Shown piece by piece: positions 33,796-45,780 of a stretch of 64,000 nt of DNA. The translations under genes were made by a program, and so were the position numbers. The stretch's first letter is position 1. Every line of letters begins with the position of its first letter. The stretch comes from Castanea sativa (lineage: Eukaryota > Streptophyta > Magnoliopsida > Fagales > Fagaceae): assembly GCF_040712315.1 (NCBI RefSeq), contig NC_134017.1, positions 18,258,001-18,322,000 of the forward strand, in the 5' to 3' direction. The notes under the pieces were generated by a model, which was given only the letters and a program-made list of their open reading frames with translations, had not been told where the DNA came from and made no database searches.

Positions 33796-36700
33796 TTAAT
33801 AATAATACTTTCGTAGGTTATTTACATTCCAGGGACGTTTTACAGCATTTTCATCTAAATCTGCAAGATAATAAGCTCCTATGCCAGCTACTGAAGTAAT
33901 ACGATAAGGTCCTTCCTAGGTAGGTCCCACGTTTCCCCATGCTGGATTCTTGGCATTACCCAAAACCTTCCTTAATACCAAGTCTCCTGGTGCCAGTGGC
34001 CTTAACTTGACATGAGCATCATATCCCCATTTGAGCTTATGCTGATAATAAGTTAGCTAAACCATCGCATTCTCTCGCCGTTCCTTAACTAGGTCCAGAA
34101 TTTTCTCTAGTAAAACCTCATTATTACTTGAGATGAAAGAGTTTGTTTTGAATGTTGGAAACCCAGTTTCCAAAGGGATCACGGCCTCGGCCCCATAAGT
34201 CATGGAGAAGGGCGTCTCTCCTGTGGATTTACGTGGAGTAGTTCGATATGTCCATAGAACATGTGGCAATTCTTCCACCCATCTTCCCTTCGCATCATCT
34301 AGCCTCTTCTTGAGTCCACTTACTATAACCTTATTAACTGCCTTGGCCTGCTCATTTCCCTGCAAATGGGCTGGAGTGGAGTATCTATTCGTGATACCTA
34401 GGTCATAACAATATTTTCTGAAAGCTTTACTATCAAACTGCAGGCCGTTGTCTGAAATAAGAGTATGAGGTATCCCAAATCTAGTGACAATGTTCTTCCA
34501 AACGAACTTCTTTGCATCCATATCTTTAATGTTTGACAAAGGTTCAGCTTCAACCCACTTGGTACAGTAATCGGTTTCTACGAGCAACCACCTTTTATTT
34601 CCCACAGCCTTTGGAAAAGGCCTTACTATATCCAATCCCCATTGAGCGAACGGCTAGGGACTAGACAAAGGATTAAGTACACCACCGGGCTGATGGATGT
34701 TAGAAGCAAAACTTTGGCATTGGTCGTATTTTTTTGCATAATCTTGGGCCTCTCTCTGCATGTTGGGCCACTAATACCCCTGGGTAAGAGTCCTATGAGC
34801 CAAAGACCTTCCTCTTGTGTGACTCTCGCAAATCCCTTCGTGCAATTCTTCCAAAAGTAACTCCGTCGCTTTAGGGTGTATACACAGCAAATATGGCCTA
34901 GAAAAAGAGCGTTTGTACAACTTTTGATCCTCGGATAGCCAGAATCAAGATGCCTTCCTGTGTATTTTATCTGCTTTAGATCTCTCCTCGGGCAGGACAT
35001 CACTCTTAAGAAAGGATATTATGGGGTCCATCCAACTGGGTCCGAACCTAACTTGATGAATATGGACAGCATCTACCGCCATCCGAGCAGTTTCAACAAG
35101 TCTTCCACGAGAATGACTAGAGGCAAACCTTGAGTCGAGGATGTTGCAAGTGTGGCTAATGAATCAGCATGCGTGTTTCCACTCCTAGAAACATGCATCA
35201 AGATAAAAGAATAAAATTTGGATTGTAAATGTCTAACCTTGGTAAGATATTCTCGCATTCTTGGATCTCTTGCCTCCAATGTCCCTAGCACTTAGCCCAC
35301 GACCAATTGAGAATTCGAGAACATTTGGACTGATTTTCCCCCCATTTTTTGAACCATGCCCATCCCGACCAGTAAAGCTTCATATTCCGCCTCATTGTTG
35401 GTAGCCGAGAATCCCAATCTCAGCGACTTCTCAAGCGTAAGCCCCTCCGGAGAGACAAGAACTAGTCCCATACCTGATCCTCTCTGATTTGCCGCTCCAT
35501 CGACATACACCTTCCAAATCGGAAGCTCCTGGCACGAGATCATGCCAACTAATTTTCCATCTATGTGCAACCTCTTTGCACTTTCTTCTAACGAAGGCTC
35601 AACGAATTCTGCCACCAAATCAGCAAGGACCTGACCCTTGACAGAGGTACGAGGCATATATTTAATATCAAAAGCCCCCAAGATAGTTCCCCACTTAGCT
35701 ATCCTTCCAGAGTAATCAGTACTTCACAACATCGACTTAAGAGGGAGCTGAGGAAGCTTACGCGTAGCATGTACTATGGCCAGAATTGCTTTCTCCAATG
35801 GTAAATAACGCACCTCAGCTTCATGCAAAGATTTGCTCACATAATAAATTGGTCTTTGTACACCACTATCATCCCGTATTAAGACCAAACTGACGGCATG
35901 GATGGCTACAACTATATACGCAAACAGGATTTCATCCACCTCTGCCCGAGACATGATTGGCGGTTGAGAAAGGTACTCTTTAAGTTATTGAAAAGCTAAG
36001 GCACACTCCTCGGTCCATTAGAATTCCTTCCACTTATTTAGCAACTGGAAGAAAGGTCTACACCTATCAGCGGATCGAGAGATAAACCTGTTGAGAGCAG
36101 CAGTCATCCCAGTTAACTTCTGAACTTCCTTTGGGTTCCGAGGGGGTTATAAGCTGTTAATTGCCCCGACTTGTGCCAGATTTACTTCTATTCCTCTGTG
36201 AGTTACCATATAGCCAAGAAATTTACCAGAGCCTACACCAAAAGAACATTTAGAGGCATTAAGGCGCAATTTGCACTTCCTGAGCGTTTGAAAGGTGTCA
36301 TCCAAATCTTTCACATGCATAGGCACTATCTTGCTTTTCACCACCATATCATCCACATACACTTCAATAGTCTTTCCCAGCTGCGATTCGAACATCCTAG
36401 TCATCATCCTTTGATCGGTAGCCCCTGCGTTTTTCAAACCAAATGGCATCACCTTGTAATGAAAATTCCCCGTAGGAGTAATGAAGGTTGTTTTTTCCTG
36501 ATCATCTAATGCCAGAGGTATTTGGTGATAGCCTTGGAAAGCATCCAAAAAACTCATCCGAGGATGTCCAACTGTAGCATCCACCAACTAATCTATGCGA
36601 GGCATTGGGAACGAATCCTTAGGACAAGCCTTGTTCAGGTCGGTGAAGTCCACACACACTCTCCACTTCCTATTCTTCTTCTTCACCACCACCGTATGCG

Positions 36701-36983
36701 CCAACCATTCTGGAGAAAAACCTTCTTTAATTGCCCTAGCCCTTTTGAGCTTGAGCACCTCTTCCTTCACAGCCTCGGCATGCTTTTTAGAAGAACGCCG
36801 AGGTGGTTGTCTTCTCGGAACTACGGTAGGATTGACGTTCAAATGATGGCAAATGAAGCTTGGATCAACCCCAGGGGCCTCATAGGGATCCCAGGCAAAT
36901 ACGTCCACATTTTTCTTCAAAAACATAACCAATACCTGATCCTGGCCGAACACCAACCTGAAAGAACTTTTCAGGGTCATCAC
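33796..36983 (-). pseudogene. pol: pol of gypsy element B: RT, two RNase H domains, integrase; disrupted
   Basis: RT begins near 36983, with WRVCVDFTDLN around 36650 and YVDDMVVKSK near 36360. A stop (TAG for Gln) splits it at 36586-36588 after FPMPRID. A first RNase H-like region (about 35954-35650) lacks the canonical acidic start. The second RNase H starts with KVYVDGAANQRGSG (about 35525) and keeps acidic residues in NNEAEYEA and MFSNSQL, the last with Asn where Asp is expected. Integrase spans about 34990-33796 and carries GADY-like TDYCTKW, SDNG and GNEQAKAVNK, again with Lys (34344-34342) at the third catalytic position. The stop is at 33798-33796. Further stops lie near 35955, 35722, 35290 and 35002, and the frame changes near 34630. 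Confidence 0.9.
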
Positions 36984-37062
36984 CTATAAGAAACCTTTCA
37001 AATTCTTCACATGTTGCATCCTTTGCTGTCACCACATTGGGCACATCCAGAGATGTTAATTG

Positions 37063-39078
37063 CTATAAGTCCTCCGTAGCCGAGACCGAGGATCCTGGTT
37101 CAGCTTGATGCAGTATTGCAGCCGATATACATTGTCTTGCTACTGATTGACTTCCAAGAATTTCTTCGATCTGTTCCCCCGACATGAACTTCACTTTGAC
37201 ATGCAGAGTTGAAGATATAGCACCCAAAGCATGCAGCCAAGGTCTTGCTACGATGGCCGTGTATGGGGAATAAGCGTCAACCATGATGAAATCCATATCA
37301 ACCACTTCTGGACCTAATTGCACAGGCAAACGAATTTGTCCCTTTGGTATGGCAACTTTCCCTTCAAAACTTATTAACGGAGAATCATAAGGAGTAAGAT
37401 CTTCTAGCTTTAAATTAAGCCCCTTAAACAAATCAGGGTACATAATATCCGCACCGCTACCCTGATCAACCATCACTCTTTTCACATCATAGCCCCTTAT
37501 CATTAGCGTAACCACCAGAGCATCGTCATGCGGTTGAATGGTCCCAACCTTATCTTCATCCGAGAAGCCCAAACTAGGCAAAATACTTCCTTTAATTCTC
37601 TTCGACTTTGAGCCAAACTCCTCGGCGAGAATGTGTGACATCGACATCACCCTAGTAGGACAAGAGCCAGCCCTGCCAGGAGTAGCGAAAATGACATTAA
37701 TTGTTTCCAAGGGGGGCCTGGATGAGTTGTTCCTTTGATTAACCGAGCCTGAATGGCTTCCTTGTCCATTGGGATGATACAAAAATTGTTTCAACTTGCC
37801 TTCACCAACCAACTGCTTTAAATGGTTCCACAATGTCCAGCAATTCTTAGTAGTATGACCTACGTCCTGATAATATTGACAAATGAGATTCTGATTTTGC
37901 TTCGTAGGATCCCCAGCCATCTTACTGGGCCATTTGAAGTATGGTTCCTTCCGAATCATCTCCAACAACTGATGCACCGGTTCTCGAAATACAGTACTGA
38001 CTACCTGAGGAGTGGCTGAACCAGATTGCCCAGCAAAATCTCTCTTCGGCCTATTGTTATTGTATCTATCCGACTTGAAATCCCTCATCTCCTGAGGGAT
38101 AACCTCCGCCTTCCCCTTACCTTGCTGCTGATCTTCCTCGACCCTTTTGTACTCGTCAATACGATCCATGAGCTGACATACACTCCGTACAGGCTTTTTG
38201 GTCAGAGATTTTCTCAAGTTGTGATCAGTTAGAAGGCCCACCTTGAAAGTGTTAATCACCACCTCATCAAAATTGCCATCGATTTCATTAAACATCTCCC
38301 AATATATATCAGAATACGTTTTCAATGTCTTTCCCTCCCTTATGGCCATGGATAGCAATGAGTCCAAAGGCCGAGGAACTCTACTGCAGGTAATGAATCG
38401 AGACCCAAATGCCCTAGCGAGCTCCATGAAAGAATCAATAGAACCCGCCTTCAGGCCATTAAACCATCTCATCGCAACAGGTCCCAAGCTAGAAGGGAAG
38501 ACTTTGCACATTAAGGTTTCATTCTTAGAGTGTACCGCCATCCTCTGATTGAAATGACTCACGTGCTCCACTGGGTTGGTCCTGCCATTATATATGGTGA
38601 ACGTGGGCTGAATGAACCGTCGTGGAAGCTTTCCCTTTTCGATCCTACGCGTGAAAGGCGACTTGGAGATTTGGTGCAATGTCCTGCTTATGGCATCATT
38701 TCCCAAGCCCCTAGAGGAAGACCTCTTGTCCTTTCGACCATGAAGATCATCTCTCTCACACGAGAAGGTATCACTAGGAGGAGTTCTGGACCTTGGCCTG
38801 TAACTACTGCCTTGGGAGCCCTCTGAAGAAGGATCAAAAAGAGATGGTGTTCGTCTCTGTCTCGCACGACATAACTTCTTCTTAAGGTGATCAATCTCCC
38901 TTTGCATGGCCTTCGCGTCGTCCTTATGGGGGATTCTGCTTCCATCCCACGAATGACTCACATCGGTGTGCACCGTATGTACACTGCCTTCTCAATCCCT
39001 TTCACGCTCAAGATGTTGGAAATGATCCTCATGTTGGGACCCCAGAGACTCTGCATGACGCGGACCCGAGCTTGCCAT
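37063..39078 (-). pseudogene. gag: gag-protease of gypsy element B, nearly intact
   Basis: ATG at 39078-39076 follows the primer site and aligns with ATG 3676 of element A. A single TGA near 39010, where element A has CGA, separates the first 23 or so codons from a 636-codon open stretch (38973-37063). Domains in order are a basic N-terminus, the retrotransposon gag domain (FTIYNGRTNPVEHV to FITCSRVP, about 38600-38370), the degenerate knuckle CQYYQDVGHTTKNC (about 37890-37845, Tyr where CxxC or CxxH is usual), then the protease motif VDQGSGADIMYPDL (about 37475-37430). It is the best-preserved coding part of either gypsy element. The open stretch ends with TAG 37065-37063. Confidence 0.9.
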
Positions 39079-39104
39079 AGTGTTCCAATTCCTTCAACAC
39101 AAGA

Positions 39105-39122
39105 TTCCCACAGACGGCGCCA
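39105..39122 (-). promoter_or_regulatory. Primer binding site of element B (tRNA-Asp-like)
   Basis: On the minus strand TGGCGCCGTCTGTGGGAA starts two bases after the 5' LTR. It matches the site of element A except for one base near its end. Confidence 0.8.
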
Positions 39123-39124
39123 AT

Positions 39125-39922
39125 TGTAAGTGCATAATTTGTACCCGGACCCAACCTCGTGATGGGTTCAGGCCCAAAAAGCCTTATACAATCAAATTTG
39201 TAGAGCGTGAGCTTGAAACCTAGGTTTTATGGATATTGGACAACAGATTGGTGGGCTAGATTGCCACTGTCTACACAATCGATGGATAAAGTAACAGAAA
39301 TTCTCCTCGGACGTAAGCTGAGGATGTCTTATATCGCCTTTCCTTCTTCAAACAATAGATTAAAATTAAAGATTATGCATACAGTACTTTCTTTCTCTTC
39401 CTTTCTCCTTTTCTTCTTTCTTTTTCCTCCCCCTTCTCTAATGCCTTTTTCGTTCTTTTATATCATTCTTCTTCTTCTCTGCATCTTCCACGTGTAGCAC
39501 AAATCACCAATTTGGATACTTGTCCCATCTGCCACCCTCTTGAAGTCTTCAAACAATTGCTGTAAGGCTGGTCACTACTGTTCAGAGGTCATTTCCCCAT
39601 TAATGCGGCCAGAGAGGTAGGTGCAGAGTCTTTAATGCGATGGTAGCAGCTTTCCTCAAGATATTTCCTATCTATTCTTCCTCTCTGCTCTCTTGTAGAA
39701 CACATCATCATACACCACACCTCCTAGAATCTCCTTCTAAACATCCTAGCATATCATCCGATCTGTACCTGACCTAGCCTCGGAGATGCCCCTCCTCGGA
39801 GAAGCCCTTCTAACATTTTTACAAATAACCCGCTCGTGGGCTTTAAGGCTTTGCTCGGACAGACTAGTACCCCGAACCCGGCCCAAGGCCCATGAACATA
39901 TTTTAAACAATCTGACCCCACA
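39125..39922 (-). repeat. 5' LTR of gypsy element B
   Basis: 798 bp, minus strand, TG at 39922 and CA at 39125. TATAAAAGA on the minus strand at about 39455-39464 is a probable TATA box, conserved at about 27982-27991 in the other LTR. Flanked on the right by ACTAT (39923-39927). Confidence 0.95.
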
Positions 39923-40679
39923 ACTATAAAAAATAAGGCAAGGTTCATGATTTTTTTATTAATATTTTGAATGTACAAGTATCTTTCATTTTTTTAGGGT
40001 TATTTCTTATTTCTTTGTAGTTTTTTCTCTCAAATTCAAAAAATAAATTCCCAATTTTATTATTATTTTTATATAATATTATTCATGTTTTCTTTTTCAT
40101 GGAATTTCCTTGAGGTTTCAAAACACTCGATAAAAAAAAATACTCTTGGTATTGAGTTTTTCTCAAAGATATTTCTTGAAGTTTATATTTACACATTTGG
40201 TTTTGATAGGTTGAAATTTAGTGTCTCCTCCCTCACTTTCAAAGACAAAAATTCAATTCTTATGTAAGTTTATCTACTTTTTATTTTTATTTTTATAATG
40301 TTTAGTAATTTGGGTTTTTCATAATTCTTAACTATTACATTGAGGTTGACTTCAAGGTTTTTCATTTAAATATGCGCTTTAATTATGCAAACTCCCTTTA
40401 TATTTTTTTAGGTATCTCCTTTTATATTAGTTGCATAGTTATCTATCATATTCCATTCAATTAATTTTGGAGTTATATATAATTTTTTTATTATAAAAAC
40501 TTAATCTTATACAATATACATTCATTATATAACTTAAAGTAAAATTTTATTTCGTTTAAAAATAATAGAGTAAAATATTACTTTATTTTTATTATCTATT
40601 TAATTTTAAATTAAAATATTTTTTTTCATTAATTTACACATGATAGCTGTGCATTGCACTGGCATAGTACCAGGATAAT

Positions 40680-41821
40680 ATAAACTAAAGCTTTTGCCTT
40701 TTTTTTTTTAACCTTTTAAAATTTGACATATCAGCTTTTCAAGCCTCACAAACTTACAGATCATTATAATTTATTTTATTTTTTAAAGATATATTAGGAA
40801 AAAAAACACATTACTACTAATTGAAAAAAAAAAAAAAAAAAGCACGCTACTATAAATAAGAAATTAAAGAACACGCTACTATCTCTGCTAGCCTACTACA
40901 AAAACATAAAAAAGTTAAAAACCAAAAAGAATACGCTTCTCAAAAGGCTAAAACCTAAAAACCCAGAATGTTTTTCCTTCCTCTAAGGACCTATGCCAGA
41001 GGCCATCTTTGTTTTCCTTTGATTTATTACTCTAAAGAACAAATTTAAATCGTTAGGAACAAAGCCTAGCAGGTAGGAGAATTAGTGGTTGTAACTTTAT
41101 CTAATTTTTCTTTTTAGGTTCAAGAATGTTTATTGATATTTCTCACTTAATGTCATACTTAACATAGATTAGATAATTGAAGGTGTTCTAACATTAGAAT
41201 CTAAACGTGGTTCTAAAGGTGGTGTTCTACAACCGTCAGAGAATCTAAATCTGCAACCACTAAAGCCTAATCTTGGTGTGTGATTTTTTTTTCATCTAGA
41301 TTTTTATAATTCTCTACTTTCTGTTTATGATTCCTTTTCATTGTTTAGAATTTAGACCCAATAAAACTTAATGCAATTTTTCTCTAAAAAAAACAAAACC
41401 AAACCAAACTAAAATTTTTGGGATGATGCTTTGATGTATATTTATAGAAGATTGACTTTTTGATGAGGACTACTTTGATTTGCTTTTTGAATTATAAAAT
41501 AAAAAAAATATCTGCACTCTCACTTATCAGTTTTTATGTTAAAATATGTTCATAAACTTTGAGGTTTGTAAGATTTGTTGTTGAAGTTTGTAAAAATTTT
41601 GATTTTGATTATTTATATATAATTATTATGCATATATGGATTTGTAGAAGAGATTCTGATGAAGTTGAGGAGAAAATGTTGATTTACAAAGGAGAGGGAG
41701 AGAGAGAGAGGTAAAACAAAAGTTAAAAGAGAAGAAGGAAAAGAGAGGTAGAAGGTGGGGGTAGGTGACTAGGTGTGGTAACAAATGAGTATAAATTTTC
41801 TACTGGGGTGATGAGTGGCAC
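40680..41821. other. Intergenic AT-rich DNA, nothing recognised
   Basis: About 1.1 kb with poly-A and poly-T runs and no supportable gene. It lies between the Helitron-like 3' end and the MULE target duplication. Confidence 0.55.
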
Positions 41822-41830
41822 GTTTTTGCA

Positions 41831-42330
41831 AGTGAAAATGGCCAAATAACACGTTTTGGCAAAATTATTGGCATTGTAGCACTGTTTCGAAACTAAATAG
41901 GAATCTACCATTTTTCTAGTACTCGAGTTCACCAAACTCGAGTTCAAATAGTACTCGAGTTTAGGAAACTCGAGTTCCTAGTGAGCATTCCACCGTGGCA
42001 TTGGCTGAGCTGGAATTTGGACATTAAAAAATGCCACTTGGTACTCGAATTTCTTGGACTTGAGTACTGTGTTAGTCTAGTACCCGAGTTTCTAGAACTC
42101 GAGTATGGCTCGAGTATAATAGGCGAAATCATCCAGATTCATACTCAAGTTTCATGGACTTGAGTACTGTGTTAGCAGTACCTGAGCTCCATAAACTCGA
42201 GTATGGCTTGGGTTAACAGGCAAAAGCATCCAGACTCATACTCGAGTTTATTGGACTTGAGTATTGTGTTAGCAGTACCTGAGTCCCTTAAACTGGAGTA
42301 TGGCTCGAGTTCCTTAACAGTGACCTTCAG
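41831..42330. repeat. Left terminal inverted repeat of the MULE, with palindrome array
   Basis: After about 85 bp it becomes a chain of about eight short hairpin units of the type ACTCGAGTT-(5 to 7 nt)-AACTCGAGT at about 41921-42320. Spacers such as 'tgtgttag' and 'tggctcgagt' recur. The last two units extend beyond the part matched by the right end. Confidence 0.85.
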
Positions 42331-42930
42331 ATTCCTCTTGATTTTGATCAAATAGTCTCAGGTTAGATACATTGCTACATGGGCAGGACTCCCACGGACT
42401 CTGTTGAAAGGAAAATTCATATAATAAACAAGTAAATATAAATGTTGTAAAGTATGCCTAAGGATCCATGACATCCACAATGTGACGATGGTTACAAAAG
42501 TAACCTTGAGTTTGATCAAACACCCCAAGAGGTGCACCTCAAAGGGCAAGCAAAATGAAGGACATATTCTAAAACATGCACAAATTCATTTTGATAAAGG
42601 ATATCAATTACTTGGTATGTCTCCAATGAATGTCTAAAACCCTAACACAATTTTGGGTGAGTCACAGGCCAAATTGTGTTATGTCACCCAAGTAAAATTT
42701 TCAGGTCTTAGTGCTTTTATATTAAGCCATATGCATAAGTCAAAATTAAAATCTCTTTCATGTAATAAGTACATCATTCTGATTAACACTTTGGAGCTAA
42801 AATTTTATATCACCCATCTATGTGACCAAGACAAAGTAGGTCTTGGAAAGTAGAAGACATTACCACAAGCCTTTATTAATTATCATGATAGCTCCTGCAT
42901 AAGCTATTGTTGAGGCTTTACTAAGAAATC

Positions 42931-43036
42931 ACCTGAATGAAGTTAATGAAAATGTTCAATATGGCCATCGATCTCTCCACCAATTACCTGAATGAAGTTA
43001 ATGAAAATGTTCAATATGGCCATTGATCTCTCCACC
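42931..43036 (+). repeat. Two-copy tandem duplication of about 54 bp inside the MULE
   Basis: The block with 'acctgaatgaagttaatg' to 'gatctctccacc' occurs twice in tandem, with one or two differences. It is non-coding. Confidence 0.8.
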
Positions 43037-43937
43037 TTAATATATGAAGCATATCCAATAGTAACCAAGTTTGATGATCTATCATTTACATTTACATTTA
43101 CATTTACATATAGGGAGGAATTATAAATGGTAAAAACAATGACAAAAGCAATATTTTCTCTGTTTCTGGATGTGTGGGAGGACATTGAAAAATGGTTCTG
43201 GTTGAGAGCTTTAATGCCTGCAACATATATAAAACAAGAAACACACATAAGACACATCAAATAACCTATATAGGGGGATTGAATGCAAAATTTTCTAATG
43301 GTAAGAAATAATAATCATTTGACTACACGAAAGGAATGTTACAATTGTTACAAGAAAGTAGATGTATACATTACATTACTTTTAGAAGTGTCCATAAGTC
43401 ATAATTTCCTGTAAAGAGAAATATTAAGTATTAACATTGAAATGACCCTATAGTGTTGTGTGCATGTCCAAAACAAATTAAAAAGTAAGACTAAACAGCT
43501 AATGATTAAATCTCAGTTAAATCTGCAACAAACCAAATCAAAGTCCAAGCTATTTTTTGTTTCCTGATATCTGGAGGGAGTCCTGGGGTATGAAGACCAT
43601 GTATTACTGAGTAGAAAAGTGAAATCATGGCCAACCCACAAATGACCTAACACCTATAAGAGAAAGGAAAAAATGAAAAACATTACATTACACATAGGGC
43701 AGTTACACATTACATTATATTAAACAATTAGTATGCAATTTTTGAGACAAACCAAATGGCAATGCTAATGACTTTTTGTATGCATCCTATAGGAAAAGTA
43801 GCTTATAGTATAAATTCTCAAGTTTCAAAAATACAGAATTGAATTGCATATAGCATACGTTTTGATCTAATGGCATACATCATGTATTTTGTTTCAAGTT
43901 GCATTTAGAAGGATGCTACTGTTCAAACTTAGCGTAC

Positions 43938-45067
43938 CTAGTCCACAAGACCACCACTCGTCGGTACCTCGTTCCGCTTACGACATGTTCTTCGGTTATG
44001 CCCTTCTTGGTTAACAACCTGCATTGCACCTTCCTCCCCCCCCTCCTTCCATGGTGTGGTTCTCGGCCGTTTCCCGCCCTCGTCCATCTCGTTCCTGATT
44101 AATGTTGAGACAGGGCGACCTTTCTCTCGGATCAATCAGGGGTTAGGGATGACCCTTTGAGTTTCTTTGGGATTTGGCCATGATAATCTGTCTTTCAATG
44201 CAGGGAAAATGGGAGCATAGCTCTAGAATAGTGCGTTCACGCTATAGTGTGATCTCCATGTTTAGCAATCCCTGGATTATGCAGTGTATCTACTTGATAT
44301 GATTGTTGTTGCGCACTCAATCTCGTCACCCTATGATGCTCTGCCTTCTCCTTATTTCTCATGAAGATATCTAAGGCATATTTACACCATTGTTTCTCCG
44401 AATTCAACTACGCTATGCTTTTATTGCAGTGATCATTGAAGTAACCATTTGGTTTGAACCATGTGTATTTCATCATTGCCGTAATGGGCAGGCTGTGAGC
44501 ACCCTTTAGAACACCATTGAAGCACTCAGAGACATTTGTAGTCGTTGCCCCATAGCGGTAACCCTTATCAAAAGTTAGAGCCCATTTGTCTTTGGGCACA
44601 TCCTTTAGATATTGGTGTGCATCCCGGTTGACATTCTCAATTAATGCGAAGGTGGCATTGAACTTTCGCTCCTGGGTAGCACTTGCTACCCTCCATTCTA
44701 GATTCTTTAAAGTTTCATTGTTCTATCTAGTGTTGATGTTACTGCATAGATGACGAAGGCAATAACGATGTTCTGTCATGGGAGGCTGCAAAAAGTCTCG
44801 ACTAGTGTCTCTAAAGATAGCTTGTATCCCAAGGTGTTTATCAGATATGACGCACAACTTGCTCTGGTAGGAAACATACCTTCTTATACAAGCCAAGAAC
44901 CAACCCCAAGAGTTTGTGCTCTCGCTCTCGACAACGGCAAAGGCTAGTGGATAAATCTTATTATTAGCATTTGTCGCCATTGCAATCATCAATTTCCCTT
45001 TATATTTTCCATAGAGGTGGGTTGCATCAATGCTAAGATCATACATACCTAACAACAAGTGGACCAA
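43938..45067 (-). pseudogene. MULE transposase region, disrupted
   Basis: The minus-strand frame from 45067 encodes LSIDATHLYGKYKGKLMIAMAT, CVISDKHLGIQAIF, HRYCLRHLCSNIN and NVSECFNGVLKGAHSLP. These are the MULE transposase core, with candidate catalytic Asp, Asp and Glu in SIDATH, ISDKH and VSECFN. A TAG (about 44725) and another stop (44410-44408) interrupt an otherwise continuous frame to about 44225. Further on, 44135-43938 carries PVSTLIRNEMDEGGKRPR and EGHNRRTC, resembling the C-terminal knuckle region of MULE proteins. I do not find the SWIM zinc finger (CxCx..CxH) that normally lies between these parts. The element once encoded the enzyme that cuts and joins its ends. Confidence 0.82.
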
Positions 45068-45780
45068 GGGGTAGTGCTTGGTGTGGATGCTTCATCATAG
45101 GACATATGTGTAGAAACCTTGCCCACGCCCACAACTGTACCAATAGTAGTGCATTGCCAATCTGCTTGGCTGTCTTCTCTGGTGCTTTACAGAGGTGTCT
45201 ATATAGCCAACTTAGTGCTGCACTACCCCAGCTAAAATTCTTTCCATTGCTGATTAGATTGAGAAACTGTAGATACATGATTGAGAGCCGTTCGCCAGAA
45301 TTGTCCATAAACAACATACCACCTAACATCTCTAGTATGTAAAACCATGCATACTACTGCACACGCAAGTCAATGGCATCAACGGGGAGAGGGTCGCTAA
45401 ACTATGACTCAAGTCAACATGCTTTTACCCTCAGCCTACACAGCACTGCGATGCTCTCACTAGCACCGACAACTTTGTCCAGCGGCCTATGGCCTAGCAA
45501 TTCGGTGTAGAGGTCGCCCCACTTATTCATACTGGTAAACCCCACCACTTGCAAGCCATCTATAAGTACCCCCATTATAACCTCCATGTCTTGTAGCATG
45601 ATGGTCATCTCACCATGGGGCAAGTGGAATGAGTGCGTCTCCAGCCGCCATCTCTCCACCAATGCTGTGATCAATGCATGATCAAGGTCTATATTTGGGA
45701 CCTAAAGTAGCCCATCTAACCCCGCATTTGTGATATAAGAGCAATCCGTGAATCTAACCCACCTTCAAGCTGACATTTCT
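45039..45780 (-). pseudogene. Plant mobile domain (PMD) region N-terminal to the MULE transposase, disrupted
   Basis: The minus-strand frame includes ALITALVERWRLETHSFHLP, GEMTIMLQDMEVIMGV, GFTSMNKWGDLYTELLGHRP, then after stops MLGGMLFMDNSG, SWGSAALSWLYRHLCKA and LLLVQLWAWARFLHICP. This is the plant mobile domain found in MAIN/MAIL1-type and 'PP7 long form'-like plant proteins and in transposons. Stops at about 45713, 45414-45416 and two more before 45340 break it. It ends at 45039 and overlaps the transposase frame start (45067) by 29 bases in another frame, so the two parts meet with almost no linker. Confidence 0.78.

Larger units (their letters stand above)
27652..39922 (-). mobile_element. 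Ty3/gypsy LTR retrotransposon B (Tat-like lineage), structurally complete, coding decayed
   Basis: 12,271 bp on the minus strand, with 798 bp LTRs and an ACTAT target duplication at 27647-27651 and 39923-39927. Reading from the right: LTR, primer site, gag-protease, RT, two RNase H domains, integrase, minisatellite with a nested solo LTR, antisense gene, LTR. Its LTRs differ from each other less than those of element A (by eye around 4%), so B inserted later. A and B share primer site, protein sequence, minisatellite and antisense gene, but their LTRs match only in blocks, so they are sister subfamilies. Nonsense changes scattered through pol make it defective. Confidence 0.95.
26727..40674 (+). 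mobile_element. Helitron-like element interrupted by gypsy element B (tentative)
   Basis: The left end TCTATATAATAAAAG resembles plant Helitron 5' ends. The right side holds a GTGCATTGCAC palindrome at 40649-40659, followed about ten bases later by ACCAGG, a possible decayed CTAGT terminus. Gypsy element B sits inside with its own ACTAT duplication. Removing it leaves about 1.7 kb. No Rep/helicase is present, so the element would be non-autonomous. The 3' terminus is not canonical and the 5' TC is not preceded by A, so the call is provisional. Confidence 0.35.
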
